Assembly (NCBI GenBank): GCA_937773465.1
Contig: CALJVK010000015.1
Coordinates: 1-46,269, forward strand
Direction of reading: 5' to 3'
Origin: an uncultured Flavobacteriaceae bacterium
GTDB taxonomy: Bacteria > Bacteroidota > Bacteroidia > Flavobacteriales > Flavobacteriaceae
DNA: 46,269 bases
Each line of letters starts with the position of its first letter. The first letter of the stretch is position 1. The position numbers and the translations under genes are program-made. The notes beneath the pieces were generated by a model. That model saw only the letters and a program-made list of their open reading frames with translations. It made no database searches and was not told the origin of the DNA. Positions 19,100 through 27,025 of the stretch are shown here, one piece after another.

Positions 19100-20160
19100 C
19101 AAAACCCATTAACGTTATTGGTGTTATGAGTGGAACCTCACTTGATGGGCTTGACTTATGTTTAGTATCATTTGATAGCGATAATTATTCTAAGTTTAAA
19201 ATCTTAAATAGTGAAACTTTCAATTATTCATCTAATTGGATAAATAAACTTTCAAATGCTATTAATTTAGACGAAAAGGATCTTAATATTTTAGATCATG
19301 AATTTGGAAAACTAATTGGCAATTACATTAATAAATTTATAGCTGAAATAGGAAATCCAAAAGTCGATTTAGTTTCTTCTCACGGTCACACAGTTTTTCA
19401 TAAGCCAGAAAAAGGTATAACCAAACAAATTGGAAATGGTGAAATAATATTTAAAAATATAAACTCTAGTTTAATATGTGACTTCAGAACTCAAGATGTA
19501 GAACTTGGAGGGCAAGGTGCCCCCTTAGTACCTATTGGAGATTTAAACCTCTTTAAAGAATTTAAGTATTGCTTAAACCTTGGGGGTTTTAGTAATATTT
19601 CAATAAAAAAAAATATATCAATTAAGGCTTTTGATATTTGTCCTGTCAATACAGTTCTAAATTATTATTCAAAAAAACTAGGTAAACCTTTTGATGAAAA
19701 CGGAAAACTTTCTGAGAAAGGAAGTGTGAATGTTAATTTATTGAAAAAATTGAATTCCTTAGACTATTATAAACTTAAGGGACCAAAATCATTAGGAATA
19801 GAATATGTAAACGCAAACATATTACCAATAATAGATTCATATTCAATTAACAATCATAATGTATTAAAAACATTTGTCGAACATATAACAGAACAAATTA
19901 AAAATTCAATTAAAGGAAATATAGAAAACGAAAAAATATTGGTCACAGGAGGAGGAACATACAATAAAACTATAATTAAGAAATTAAAAAGCAAGTTAAG
20001 ATGTGAAGTAATTATACCAGAAAAACAAATCATTAATAATAAAGAAGCTTTAATTTTTGCTTATATGGGATTACTGCGATTTGAGAATAAAATAAATTGT
20101 TTAAAAAATGTTACTGGCGCATCTAGAGACCATTCTTCTGGAAAAATTTTTAAAAGTTAA
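19093..20160 (+). CDS. anmK: Anhydro-N-acetylmuramic acid kinase
   Basis: AnmK cleaves and phosphorylates 1,6-anhydro-MurNAc to MurNAc-6-phosphate, recycling peptidoglycan sugar. The 355 residues fit the family. ASKHA-fold motifs are GVMSGTSLDGLDL (10-22), SSHGHTVFHKP, LGGQGAPLVPIGD, LNLGGFSNIS and CPVNTVLN, with LVTGGGTYNK near the C-terminus. The ATG is embedded in a 24-bp palindrome. The 3' end is 3 nt from the convergent DUF1080 gene. Confidence 0.94.
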   Translation: MYSKPINVIGVMSGTSLDGLDLCLVSFDSDNYSKFKILNSETFNYSSNWINKLSNAINLDEKDLNILDHEFGKLIGNYINKFIAEIGNPKVDLVSSHGHTVFHKPEKGITKQIGNGEIIFKNINSSLICDFRTQDVELGGQGAPLVPIGDLNLFKEFKYCLNLGGFSNISIKKNISIKAFDICPVNTVLNYYSKKLGKPFDENGKLSEKGSVNVNLLKKLNSLDYYKLKGPKSLGIEYVNANILPIIDSYSINNHNVLKTFVEHITEQIKNSIKGNIENEKILVTGGGTYNKTIIKKLKSKLRCEVIIPEKQIINNKEALIFAYMGLLRFENKINCLKNVTGASRDHSSGKIFKS

Positions 20161-20163
20161 TAT

Positions 20164-20862
20164 CTATTTCTGACTGTCTAATTTGTGAAGTTTAATGTTT
20201 CTCCACTTAACCTTAATTCCACCGCCATCATGAATTTGTAAAGCAATTCTACCATTAGCTTCACCAATTTTTTTATCAGTATAAGAAATCATTTTTTTAC
20301 CATTTAACCAAGTAGTAACTGTTTGATCTTGAACTTTTACAGTAAGCTTATTCCAATCGCCCATAATCAAAGATGAATCTTTACCAAAACTAGGCTTTAC
20401 AAGCCAACCTCTGCCGTATGACTCGTATATTCCTCCTGTGAATGATCCTGGTGGAGCTACCTCAACTTGCCAACCACTAACTTTAGTGCCTTCAATAGTT
20501 GATCTAAAAAAAACACCACTATTTCCATTAGCCTCTTGCATAAACTCAAGGTTCAAAACAAAATCCTTGTAATAATCATCAGTACCTAGATAACCGTATT
20601 CAGCATTTGGTCCACTTTCACATATCAACAAACCGTCCTCAACGTACCACTTTTCAGTTCCATAAATAATCCAACCACTTAAATCAGCACCATTAAATAA
20701 ATTTATAGTATTTGCTTTATTTACTACTGGCTCATTTTTATTTGAACTATCATTACTATTAGTATAATGATTATGTGTTTCAGGTGAAAACAGAGACAAA
20801 GAAGCGCATGAGTAGGAGTAAATAATAACTAGAGTCAACAAAAGATATTTTATGTTTTTCAT
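20164..20862 (-). CDS. DUF1080 (3-keto-disaccharide hydrolase-like) lipoprotein
   Basis: This 232-residue protein has a lipoprotein signal with the cysteine at residue 19 (IIYSYSC), then a low-complexity Asn/Ser linker (~30-50). The rest is one DUF1080 domain, a concanavalin-like beta-sandwich: LFNGADLSGWIIYG, GYLGTDDYYKDFVLNLEF, GNSGVFFRS, GDWNKLTVKV, NGRIALQIHDGGG. Some family members act on 3-keto-glycosides; this one is not assigned a substrate. It is probably anchored in the outer membrane. It diverges from the phosphodiesterase gene across 226 nt. Confidence 0.87.
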   Translation of the reverse strand: MKNIKYLLLTLVIIYSYSCASLSLFSPETHNHYTNSNDSSNKNEPVVNKANTINLFNGADLSGWIIYGTEKWYVEDGLLICESGPNAEYGYLGTDDYYKDFVLNLEFMQEANGNSGVFFRSTIEGTKVSGWQVEVAPPGSFTGGIYESYGRGWLVKPSFGKDSSLIMGDWNKLTVKVQDQTVTTWLNGKKMISYTDKKIGEANGRIALQIHDGGGIKVKWRNIKLHKLDSQK

Positions 20863-20912
20863 TTAATATTGATTTAAATTGTAAATTTAATATAACAGTA
20901 AATATAAATTAA

Positions 20913-21088
20913 ATGAACATAAATAGTATAAAATCATTTTTTTTTTAACTATTATCATTCTAGTTAATAATTCAAACTTATTTAGTCAATATAAAGCTGG
21001 TATAATATCGACGTTGCAGTCTACATATTCAGACAAAAACAATTTAAAAAATATCAAAGAAAAAAAATACTTAAATCAATTTAATATT
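20913..21088 (+). other. Remnant or phase-variable signal-peptide-like N-terminus upstream of the phosphodiesterase
   Basis: From ATG 20913 the frame reads MNINSIKSFFF through a run of ten T's (20937-20946) and stops at once (TAA 20946-20948). Shifting by one base in the T run opens a frame reading LTIIILVNNSNLFSQ, a plausible signal-peptide core, that runs without a stop into the phosphodiesterase gene at 21089. It may be the leftover start of another exported gene or a T-tract switch. No homology was recognised. Confidence 0.35.
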
Positions 21089-22183
21089 ATGAGAAAAACT
21101 GTAACAACTTTATTACTAATACTAATAGTATTAAATATTAACGCACAAAATAGAAAAGAATTTTTTAAAAGCCCCAAAGGGGTGTTCTTAATTTCTTCAG
21201 ATTTACACATTCATTCTGTATTCTCTGATGGAGAAGTTTGGCCAAGTATAAGAATTAAAGAAGCTAGAAGAGATGGTCTTGATTTAATCTCTCTTACTGA
21301 GCATTTAGAATATTTGTCTTATAAAAATGACATGAATATAACCGATAGAAATAGGTCATTTGAAATTTCAAGTTCGATGCTAAAACAGGAAGAAGCTTTA
21401 ATGGTGATAAATGGTACAGAAATCACAAAACCTATGCCCCCAGGGCATTTTAATGCTGTTTTTATTAAGGATGCTAATTTAATTATTAATCCGGATGGAG
21501 AAAAAGCCATAATTGAAGCAAACAAACAAGGAGCCTTTGTGTTTTGGAACCATCCTAATTGGGTGGAAAATAGAGACGATGCAATAGCACGTTTTGATAA
21601 GCTACATGAAAGATTATTAAAAAAGAAATTGTTTCACGGAATTGAAGTAGTAAATGAACATACCTACTCAGAAGAAGCCCTAGCTCTTGCTCTTGAAAAC
21701 AATTTAACCATTATGGGCACAAGCGATATCCATGGTTTAATAGATTGGACTTTTGATAAAGAAAAAAACCATCATAGACCAATAACATTTATTATATCAA
21801 AAAATATTACAAAAAAAAGTATTAGAGACGCTCTTTTTTCGCAAAAAACTTTCGTATGGCACAGGGATATGTTAATCGGAAAAAAAGAAAACCTTTTGCC
21901 TGTAATTGACAAAAATCTAACTATTACATCAAATGGATATTATAAAAAGATAGTAACTATTAAACTTAAAAATCACAGCGTAGTACCATTAAAACTGAAA
22001 TATACAGGTGATTATACTTTTCATAGCTATGGTTCAGTAATAGAAGTTCCAGCAAATGATGAATTACTAATAACAGTAAAAACAAAAGAAATTTTAAATT
22101 CAATTAAAATGTCTTTTGAAATATTAAATATAATTGTGGAACCTAACAAAAATTTAAAAATTACAAAAACAGTTAAACTATAA
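21089..22183 (+). CDS. Exported PHP-domain phosphodiesterase (Sb-PDE-like)
   Basis: The start is ATG 21089, giving 364 residues with a clean signal peptide (MRKTVTTLLLILIVLNINAQ). An upstream in-frame TTG at 21014 would place the signal internally, so I do not use it. The mature protein is a PHP metal-dependent hydrolase with DLHIHSVFSDG (39-48), LTEHLEY, FWNHPNW and GTSDIHG, the expected metal ligands, followed by a beta-rich C-terminal region. The pattern matches the family named after the Sphingobium phosphodiesterase (from memory). It probably cleaves phosphodiesters in the periplasm, perhaps for phosphate or organic scavenging. The substrate is unknown. Its stop abuts the convergent DUF2141 gene. 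Confidence 0.8.
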   Translation: MRKTVTTLLLILIVLNINAQNRKEFFKSPKGVFLISSDLHIHSVFSDGEVWPSIRIKEARRDGLDLISLTEHLEYLSYKNDMNITDRNRSFEISSSMLKQEEALMVINGTEITKPMPPGHFNAVFIKDANLIINPDGEKAIIEANKQGAFVFWNHPNWVENRDDAIARFDKLHERLLKKKLFHGIEVVNEHTYSEEALALALENNLTIMGTSDIHGLIDWTFDKEKNHHRPITFIISKNITKKSIRDALFSQKTFVWHRDMLIGKKENLLPVIDKNLTITSNGYYKKIVTIKLKNHSVVPLKLKYTGDYTFHSYGSVIEVPANDELLITVKTKEILNSIKMSFEILNIIVEPNKNLKITKTVKL

Positions 22184-22630
22184 TTATTGCAGAGAAATAT
22201 CTAAAATTAAATCATTTTGAAAGACAAATGATGCCTCATCAAAACTTGGCTTTCTGAACCTTATTATTTTGTTTGTTGAAAAACCATATTGCTCTTTTGG
22301 AATTCCTAAAAAATTGTAATCCATTTTATTGTTAAAATTTTTATCTAAATAAATTGAAACTAGATATTTTCCTTTTGGTAATTTAATTGTTTTATTAAAA
22401 TATTTTTGGTTAACATTTTCTTTAAATCCATATTTAAATCCATTTTTTGATTCTGAACTATCTGATTTGTTAGAATTAAATGCATTAGAATCTGTCCATA
22501 TTGCAATAAATAAACTACCCTTAGTCTTAATGTTTTTGATATTTAATGTTATATCATAAGATTCTATAATGTCTTGACAACTTAAGCTTGTTATGTTTAA
22601 AATAAAAAATAGATATAAATAAAACCTCAT
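22184..22630 (-). CDS. DUF2141 domain protein, secreted
   Basis: I start at ATG 22630 (148 residues). A longer frame from 22675 reads into the neighbouring tRNA and its first residues are tRNA sequence. The N-terminus MRFYLYLFFILN...SLSCQ is a signal peptide and may be a lipoprotein signal with the cysteine at about residue 18. The rest matches DUF2141: a beta-sandwich with GKYLVSIYLDKNFNNKMDYNFLGIPKEQYGFS and a late PSFDEASF block. The calcium-like D-N-N-D spacing is typical of the family. Function unknown; location periplasmic or outer membrane. It abuts the phosphodiesterase stop with no gap. Confidence 0.82.
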   Translation of the reverse strand: MRFYLYLFFILNITSLSCQDIIESYDITLNIKNIKTKGSLFIAIWTDSNAFNSNKSDSSESKNGFKYGFKENVNQKYFNKTIKLPKGKYLVSIYLDKNFNNKMDYNFLGIPKEQYGFSTNKIIRFRKPSFDEASFVFQNDLILDISLQ

Positions 22631-22648
22631 AAAAAAATAAATTATTAG

Positions 22649-22722
22649 TGACCCAGAGAGGATTCGAACCTCCAACCGTCAGAGCCGAAATCTGATATTC
22701 TATCCAGTTGAACTACTGGGCC
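22649..22722 (-). tRNA. tRNA-Arg (anticodon TCG)
   Basis: The 74-nt cloverleaf folds fully. The acceptor GGCCCAG pairs with CTGGGTC, the D stem GTTC with GAAT, the anticodon stem TCAGA with TCTGA around loop TTTCGGC, and the T stem GGAGG with CCTCT around TTCGAAT. The discriminator base is A and no CCA is encoded. The loop places TCG at positions 34-36, so it reads CGA and other CGN arginine codons. It lies between yqeY and the DUF2141 gene on the same strand. Confidence 0.95.
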
Positions 22723-22728
22723 GATTTA

Positions 22729-23178
22729 TTACATTAGTTTTGAGCGAACAATATTAGATATAGTTTTTCCATCAGCTTTTCCCGATAGCTTAGTTGATGC
22801 AATTCCCATTACTTTACCCATATCTTTCATTCCCTCTGCTTCAGTCTGATTTATAATTTCAATAATTATTTTTTCTAAGTCTTCTACACTAATTTGAGCT
22901 GGTAAAAATCTTTCAATTATCTTGGACTGTCTAATTTCAACATCTGCAAGTTCTAGCCTGTTTTGTTTATTGTATATCTCTGCACTTTCTTTTCTTTGTT
23001 TAACCAGTTTTTGAAGAATTTTAACTTCTTCAGATTGACCAACATTTCCTTCTGAACCTTTTTGGGTTTGTGCTAATAAAAGTGCTGACTTAATTGCTCT
23101 TAAAGATTCTAATTCACTCGCATTCTTTTCTTTCATTGCTGAAATAATTGAATTAGATATTTTGTCTATCAATTTCAT
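22729..23178 (-). CDS. GatB/YqeY domain protein
   Basis: This 149-residue stand-alone YqeY-type protein resembles the C-terminal helical domain of amidotransferase subunit GatB (ARIRPAQ-like family). Recognisable parts are the opening KISNSIISAMKEKNASELESLRAIKSALL, the IIERFLPAQIS motif and the C-terminal DMGKVMGIASTKLSGKADGKTISNIVRSKL. It probably binds tRNA, but its role is unclear. It follows ftsZ by 12 nt, the usual end of the flavobacterial dcw cluster. Confidence 0.9.
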   Translation of the reverse strand: MKLIDKISNSIISAMKEKNASELESLRAIKSALLLAQTQKGSEGNVGQSEEVKILQKLVKQRKESAEIYNKQNRLELADVEIRQSKIIERFLPAQISVEDLEKIIIEIINQTEAEGMKDMGKVMGIASTKLSGKADGKTISNIVRSKLM

Positions 23179-23190
23179 ATCTTTTTTGTT

Positions 23191-25005
23191 TTAATCTACG
23201 TTATCATGTAAAAAAGAATTGTTAGTTCTTAAGTTAATTTCTCCATTAGAATCTTCACTGACAACTGTTCTGGAAGATTTAAATTGATCTACATTACCTA
23301 AACTAACACCAGCTCTTTTAAAAGCAGGTTCGTTTTCCATAGATCTAATATTATTAGCTTTTGCAAAATTGTAATTATATTCCTTCAGTTTTATTTTTCT
23401 TTCTTCGGTTCGTTTAGACAATCCATCAGCTATGGAGCTATTTAAAGGATTTAAAACAATTTCTTTATTATCAATATTTATTTCAGACAATGAAGGTTCA
23501 GTCAATTTACTTTCAATTTCATAATCGTCAATACCAGATTTATTAGCATTTATTCCATTAACTTCAGTTACAGGGATGATATGAATCGGATTAATAACTT
23601 CTATTTCATTTACATCTTCAATTAACTCGTGAACAATCTTGCCTGATTCAATTATTTGTTTTTTTAATGGCATATCAAAGTCAAAAGAAACTTGATCAAT
23701 AGGTTCAACCTTCTCTGGCTTAATAACTTCAATTTTATTTACATTAACAGGAATATCATTAATTTCAATTTCATCTTCACCGATTGTTAAATTCAACTCT
23801 TCATAATCTACATGAATGTCATTTATTAACTCAGAGTTTTCTGAATTTTCAATTTCAGAATTAGTGTTTTTAAAATCAATAGAATTAGAGGCAAAATCAA
23901 ATTGTAAAGAATCCTTTTTGTCTGTAAGAATATCGGAGCTGAGATTATGAACATATCCGCTATTTTCATCAAGATTATGAATTATTTTTTTTGGGTCTGA
24001 ATGAATAATTTCATCTTGTTGATTTGGATCAAAACCTGTCGCTATTACAGTTACAGAAATTGAATTTTCTAAACTCAAGTCTTCTCCAACACCCATTATA
24101 ATATTTGCTCCATACCCAGCTTTTTCTTGGATGTAATCGTTTATAAGACCAATTTCATCAATAGTTATTTCTTCTTTTCCTGAAACAATTAGTAATAACA
24201 CATTTTTAGCTCCGGTAATTCTATTATCATTTAATAAAGGTGAATCAAGAGCAGAAGAAATAGCTTCAATCGACCTTTTACTTCCAGCAGCCGTAGAAGA
24301 ACCCATAATAGCATTTCCACTATTAGATAATACAGTTTTAGCATCTTTTAAATCAATATTTTGAGTATAATGATGCGTAATAACTTCTGCTATTCCTCTG
24401 GAAGCAGTTGCTAATACTTCATCTGCTTTTGCAAATCCTTCTTTAAAACCTAAATTTCCATAAATATCCCTTAAATTATTATTATTAATTACAATTAAAG
24501 CATCAACTTCCTTTCTTAATTTTTCGATTCCAGTTTTAGCCTGTTGTTCTCTAATTTTGCCTTCAAATTGAAACGGCATAGTTACTATTCCTACAGTTAA
24601 AATACCCATCTCCTTAGCTAGTTTAGAGATGACTGGCGCCGCACCAGTACCTGTTCCACCACCCATTCCTGCAGTAATAAAAACCATTTTAGTATTGGTT
24701 TCAAGCATTTTCTTTAAGTCCTCAAAACTTTCAACAGCTGCCTTTTCTCCAATTTCAGGATTAGCTCCAGCTCCTAAACCCTCGGTTAACGAAATACCAA
24801 GCTGAATTTTGTTTTCAACCCTACTGTTTTCTAAAGCTTGTGAATCAGTATTACAAACAACAAAATCAACTCCCTTAATCCCCTTGGAGTGCATATAATT
24901 TATAGCATTACTTCCACCTCCACCAACTCCGATGACTTTTATTACATTACTTTGATTTTTTGGTAAATCAAATGGTAAATTATTTATTTCTGGGTTTAAT
25001 TGCAT
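23191..25005 (-). CDS. ftsZ: Cell division protein FtsZ
   Basis: FtsZ is the tubulin-like GTPase that forms the division ring. The GTP signature GGGTGTG is at residues 115-121, preceded by IGVGGGGSNAINYM (25-38). The T7 loop region NNLRDIYGNLGFKEGFAKADE is present. The globular domain ends near residue 330. An unusually long acidic linker follows to about 590 and contains a duplicated segment (VNKIEVIKP/VNEIEVINP). The protein ends in FLHDNVD, the tail I recall as conserved in flavobacteria, probably contacting FtsA. 604 residues is long against the E. coli 383 but within the range of Bacteroidetes. ftsA lies 10 nt upstream. Confidence 0.96.
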   Translation of the reverse strand: MQLNPEINNLPFDLPKNQSNVIKVIGVGGGGSNAINYMHSKGIKGVDFVVCNTDSQALENSRVENKIQLGISLTEGLGAGANPEIGEKAAVESFEDLKKMLETNTKMVFITAGMGGGTGTGAAPVISKLAKEMGILTVGIVTMPFQFEGKIREQQAKTGIEKLRKEVDALIVINNNNLRDIYGNLGFKEGFAKADEVLATASRGIAEVITHHYTQNIDLKDAKTVLSNSGNAIMGSSTAAGSKRSIEAISSALDSPLLNDNRITGAKNVLLLIVSGKEEITIDEIGLINDYIQEKAGYGANIIMGVGEDLSLENSISVTVIATGFDPNQQDEIIHSDPKKIIHNLDENSGYVHNLSSDILTDKKDSLQFDFASNSIDFKNTNSEIENSENSELINDIHVDYEELNLTIGEDEIEINDIPVNVNKIEVIKPEKVEPIDQVSFDFDMPLKKQIIESGKIVHELIEDVNEIEVINPIHIIPVTEVNGINANKSGIDDYEIESKLTEPSLSEINIDNKEIVLNPLNSSIADGLSKRTEERKIKLKEYNYNFAKANNIRSMENEPAFKRAGVSLGNVDQFKSSRTVVSEDSNGEINLRTNNSFLHDNVD

Positions 25006-25015
25006 AATCTTTAAT

Positions 25016-26314
25016 TTATTCGGCGTTATCTAAAAATGTTTTTATTTTTTCGGTAAACTGTTCAAAAATTGTTAATCTTTCACCTTGATTTGTATCATCA
25101 ATTTCTTCAAGTTCATGATTTTCTATATCGTCTTCTTTTTTATTATTTTTTTTGCTAATTTTTGTTGAATTCATAACCAATCCAACTGCGGTTGCATACA
25201 TAGGACTTGAAATATCTATTGAATTATTTCCAGCCAAATGTTCACTCGGGTGACCTAACCTAGTATCCATACCTGTTATGTATTCAACAAGTTGTTTTAG
25301 ATGTTTTAATTGACTTCCTCCACCTGTTAAAACAATTCCTGCAATTAATTTCTTTTTTTGTTCTTCGTGTCCATAATTTTTAATTTCAATATAAACCTGT
25401 TCAATAATTTCAACAACTCTAGCATGAATAATTTTTGATAAATTTTTAAGTGTAATTTCTTTTGGATCTCTTCCTCTTAAACCTGGAATTGAAACAATTT
25501 CGTTCTCTTTATTCTCACCTGGCCAAGCAGAACCAAACTTGATCTTTAATAGTTCAGCTTGTTTTTCTATAATAGAACATCCCTCTTTTATATCTTCAGT
25601 TATAATATTTCCTCCAAAAGGTATTACAGAGGTGTGACGAATAATTCCATCTTTAAAAATAGCTAAATCAGTTGTGCCACCACCAATATCAATTAAAGCA
25701 ACACCTGCCTCTTTTTCTTCTTGACTCAGAACAGCATCAGAGGAGGCTATAGGTTCTAAAGTAATTCCTTCAAAATCAATCCCAGCACTCTTAATACATC
25801 TTGCAATATTTTTAATAGAGGAAACTTGACCAACGACCACATGAAAATTTGCCTCTAATCTTCCTCCGAACATTCCAATAGGTTCTTTAATTTCAGCCTG
25901 ACCATCTACCTTGTAATCTTGAGGCAATACATGAATTATTTCTTCACCTGGGAGCATAACTAATTTATAAACTTGATTTATTAGCTTATCTAAATCTTCA
26001 TTATCAATAACCGTATCAGAATTAATCCTTGTTATATAATCACTATGTTGTAGACTTCTAATGTGTTGACCTGCAATACCAACAATAACTTTATCAATTT
26101 TTTCAGAAGAATTTAGTTCCGCTTCACTAACTGCTGATTGAATTGACTGGATAGTTTGAGTTATATTATTTACTACTCCACGATGAACGCCTAAACTTTT
26201 AGATTTACCTATTCCAATAATTTTTAATTTATCATACTCATTTAAAGAGCCAATTAAAGCAACTATTTTAGTAGTGCCTATATCTAATCCAACAAATAAA
26301 TTTTTTCTGTCCAT
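25016..26314 (-). CDS. ftsA: Cell division protein FtsA
   Basis: This actin-like ATPase tethers FtsZ to the membrane. The 432 residues open with the phosphate-1 motif FVGLDIGTTKIVALIG (7-22). The phosphate-2 motif ALIDIGGGTTDLAIF (~203-217) and the adenosine motif IVLTGGGSQLKHL (~322) follow. After a charged linker, the last ~16 residues, LTIFEQFTEKIKTFL, form the amphipathic membrane-binding helix. It lies 2 nt after ftsQ and 10 nt before ftsZ. Confidence 0.96.
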   Translation of the reverse strand: MDRKNLFVGLDIGTTKIVALIGSLNEYDKLKIIGIGKSKSLGVHRGVVNNITQTIQSIQSAVSEAELNSSEKIDKVIVGIAGQHIRSLQHSDYITRINSDTVIDNEDLDKLINQVYKLVMLPGEEIIHVLPQDYKVDGQAEIKEPIGMFGGRLEANFHVVVGQVSSIKNIARCIKSAGIDFEGITLEPIASSDAVLSQEEKEAGVALIDIGGGTTDLAIFKDGIIRHTSVIPFGGNIITEDIKEGCSIIEKQAELLKIKFGSAWPGENKENEIVSIPGLRGRDPKEITLKNLSKIIHARVVEIIEQVYIEIKNYGHEEQKKKLIAGIVLTGGGSQLKHLKQLVEYITGMDTRLGHPSEHLAGNNSIDISSPMYATAVGLVMNSTKISKKNNKKEDDIENHELEEIDDTNQGERLTIFEQFTEKIKTFLDNAE

Positions 26315-26316
26315 AT

Positions 26317-27024
26317 TTATTTTCTTTGTATTATAACTTGATTTTTAAAATCAAGATTAACAGATCTCAAACTATCTAATAAACCTGAGGAATAAACAGT
26401 ATTAAAAAATGCTTTATAATTTTTAAATTTTAATATATAATTTTCATCACTATTTAAATTCAAATTATATTGAAAACCATCAATATTAAATATTAATTTA
26501 TTTTTTGCTTTAGTTAATCCGGCAATATGTTTTGATAAAAATTCATCATTTTTAATGTATTTACCTAAATCTCCTAACATTTTTAAATCAATTGAATCTA
26601 CTCTACTTAAAATAATTGGGGTTTCTTCTGAGAAATTTTTTGATAATGGCATTTTTTTTCCATCAGCGTCAATATAATATTTATCTCTTAACACTCTAAA
26701 CACCGGATTTTTTTCTTTAATATTTACTCCTAATTTTCCTTCAACACTTAGTGACACTTCAACTGAACGCACATATTTATTTAATAAAATTGTATGTTCA
26801 ATATCCTTCAAATTTAAATTACTTTTCAAAATTTCATTTGAAAATAATTTACTTTGTGTTAACAATTTATTAACCGAATCTTTTGAAATAAATTTAAAGA
26901 CTGAATCAACATAACTCAAATCATTAAATTCAATACTCCTACTCTGATTTTTATTAAAACTAAATAAAGTCAACAAACTGACTATCAATATTAAAAAAGA
27001 TATTTTAAGAACATTTAAATTCAT
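26317..27024 (-). CDS. ftsQ: Cell division protein FtsQ/DivIB
   Basis: The 235-residue bitopic membrane protein has a short cytoplasmic start and one transmembrane helix (residues ~7-24, ISFLILIVSLLTLFSF). A POTRA-like segment (~45-100) and a beta domain with YYIDADGKKMPLSKNF follow. Sequence identity to the family is low, as usual, but the position between murC and ftsA and the topology make the call secure. It links FtsL and the FtsW/FtsI synthase to the divisome. Confidence 0.85.
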   Translation of the reverse strand: MNLNVLKISFLILIVSLLTLFSFNKNQSRSIEFNDLSYVDSVFKFISKDSVNKLLTQSKLFSNEILKSNLNLKDIEHTILLNKYVRSVEVSLSVEGKLGVNIKEKNPVFRVLRDKYYIDADGKKMPLSKNFSEETPIILSRVDSIDLKMLGDLGKYIKNDEFLSKHIAGLTKAKNKLIFNIDGFQYNLNLNSDENYILKFKNYKAFFNTVYSSGLLDSLRSVNLDFKNQVIIQRK

Positions 27025-27025
27025 A

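Noticed and set aside
21014..21088. TTG 21014 as the phosphodiesterase start
   Set aside because: It would put 25 charged residues before a well-formed signal peptide that begins at ATG 21089.
22631..22675. Longer N-terminus of the DUF2141 gene starting at 22675 (MEVRILSGS...)
   Set aside because: It is translated from the 3' half of tRNA-Arg; this peptide is a familiar tRNA artefact. The ATG at 22630 gives a proper signal peptide.
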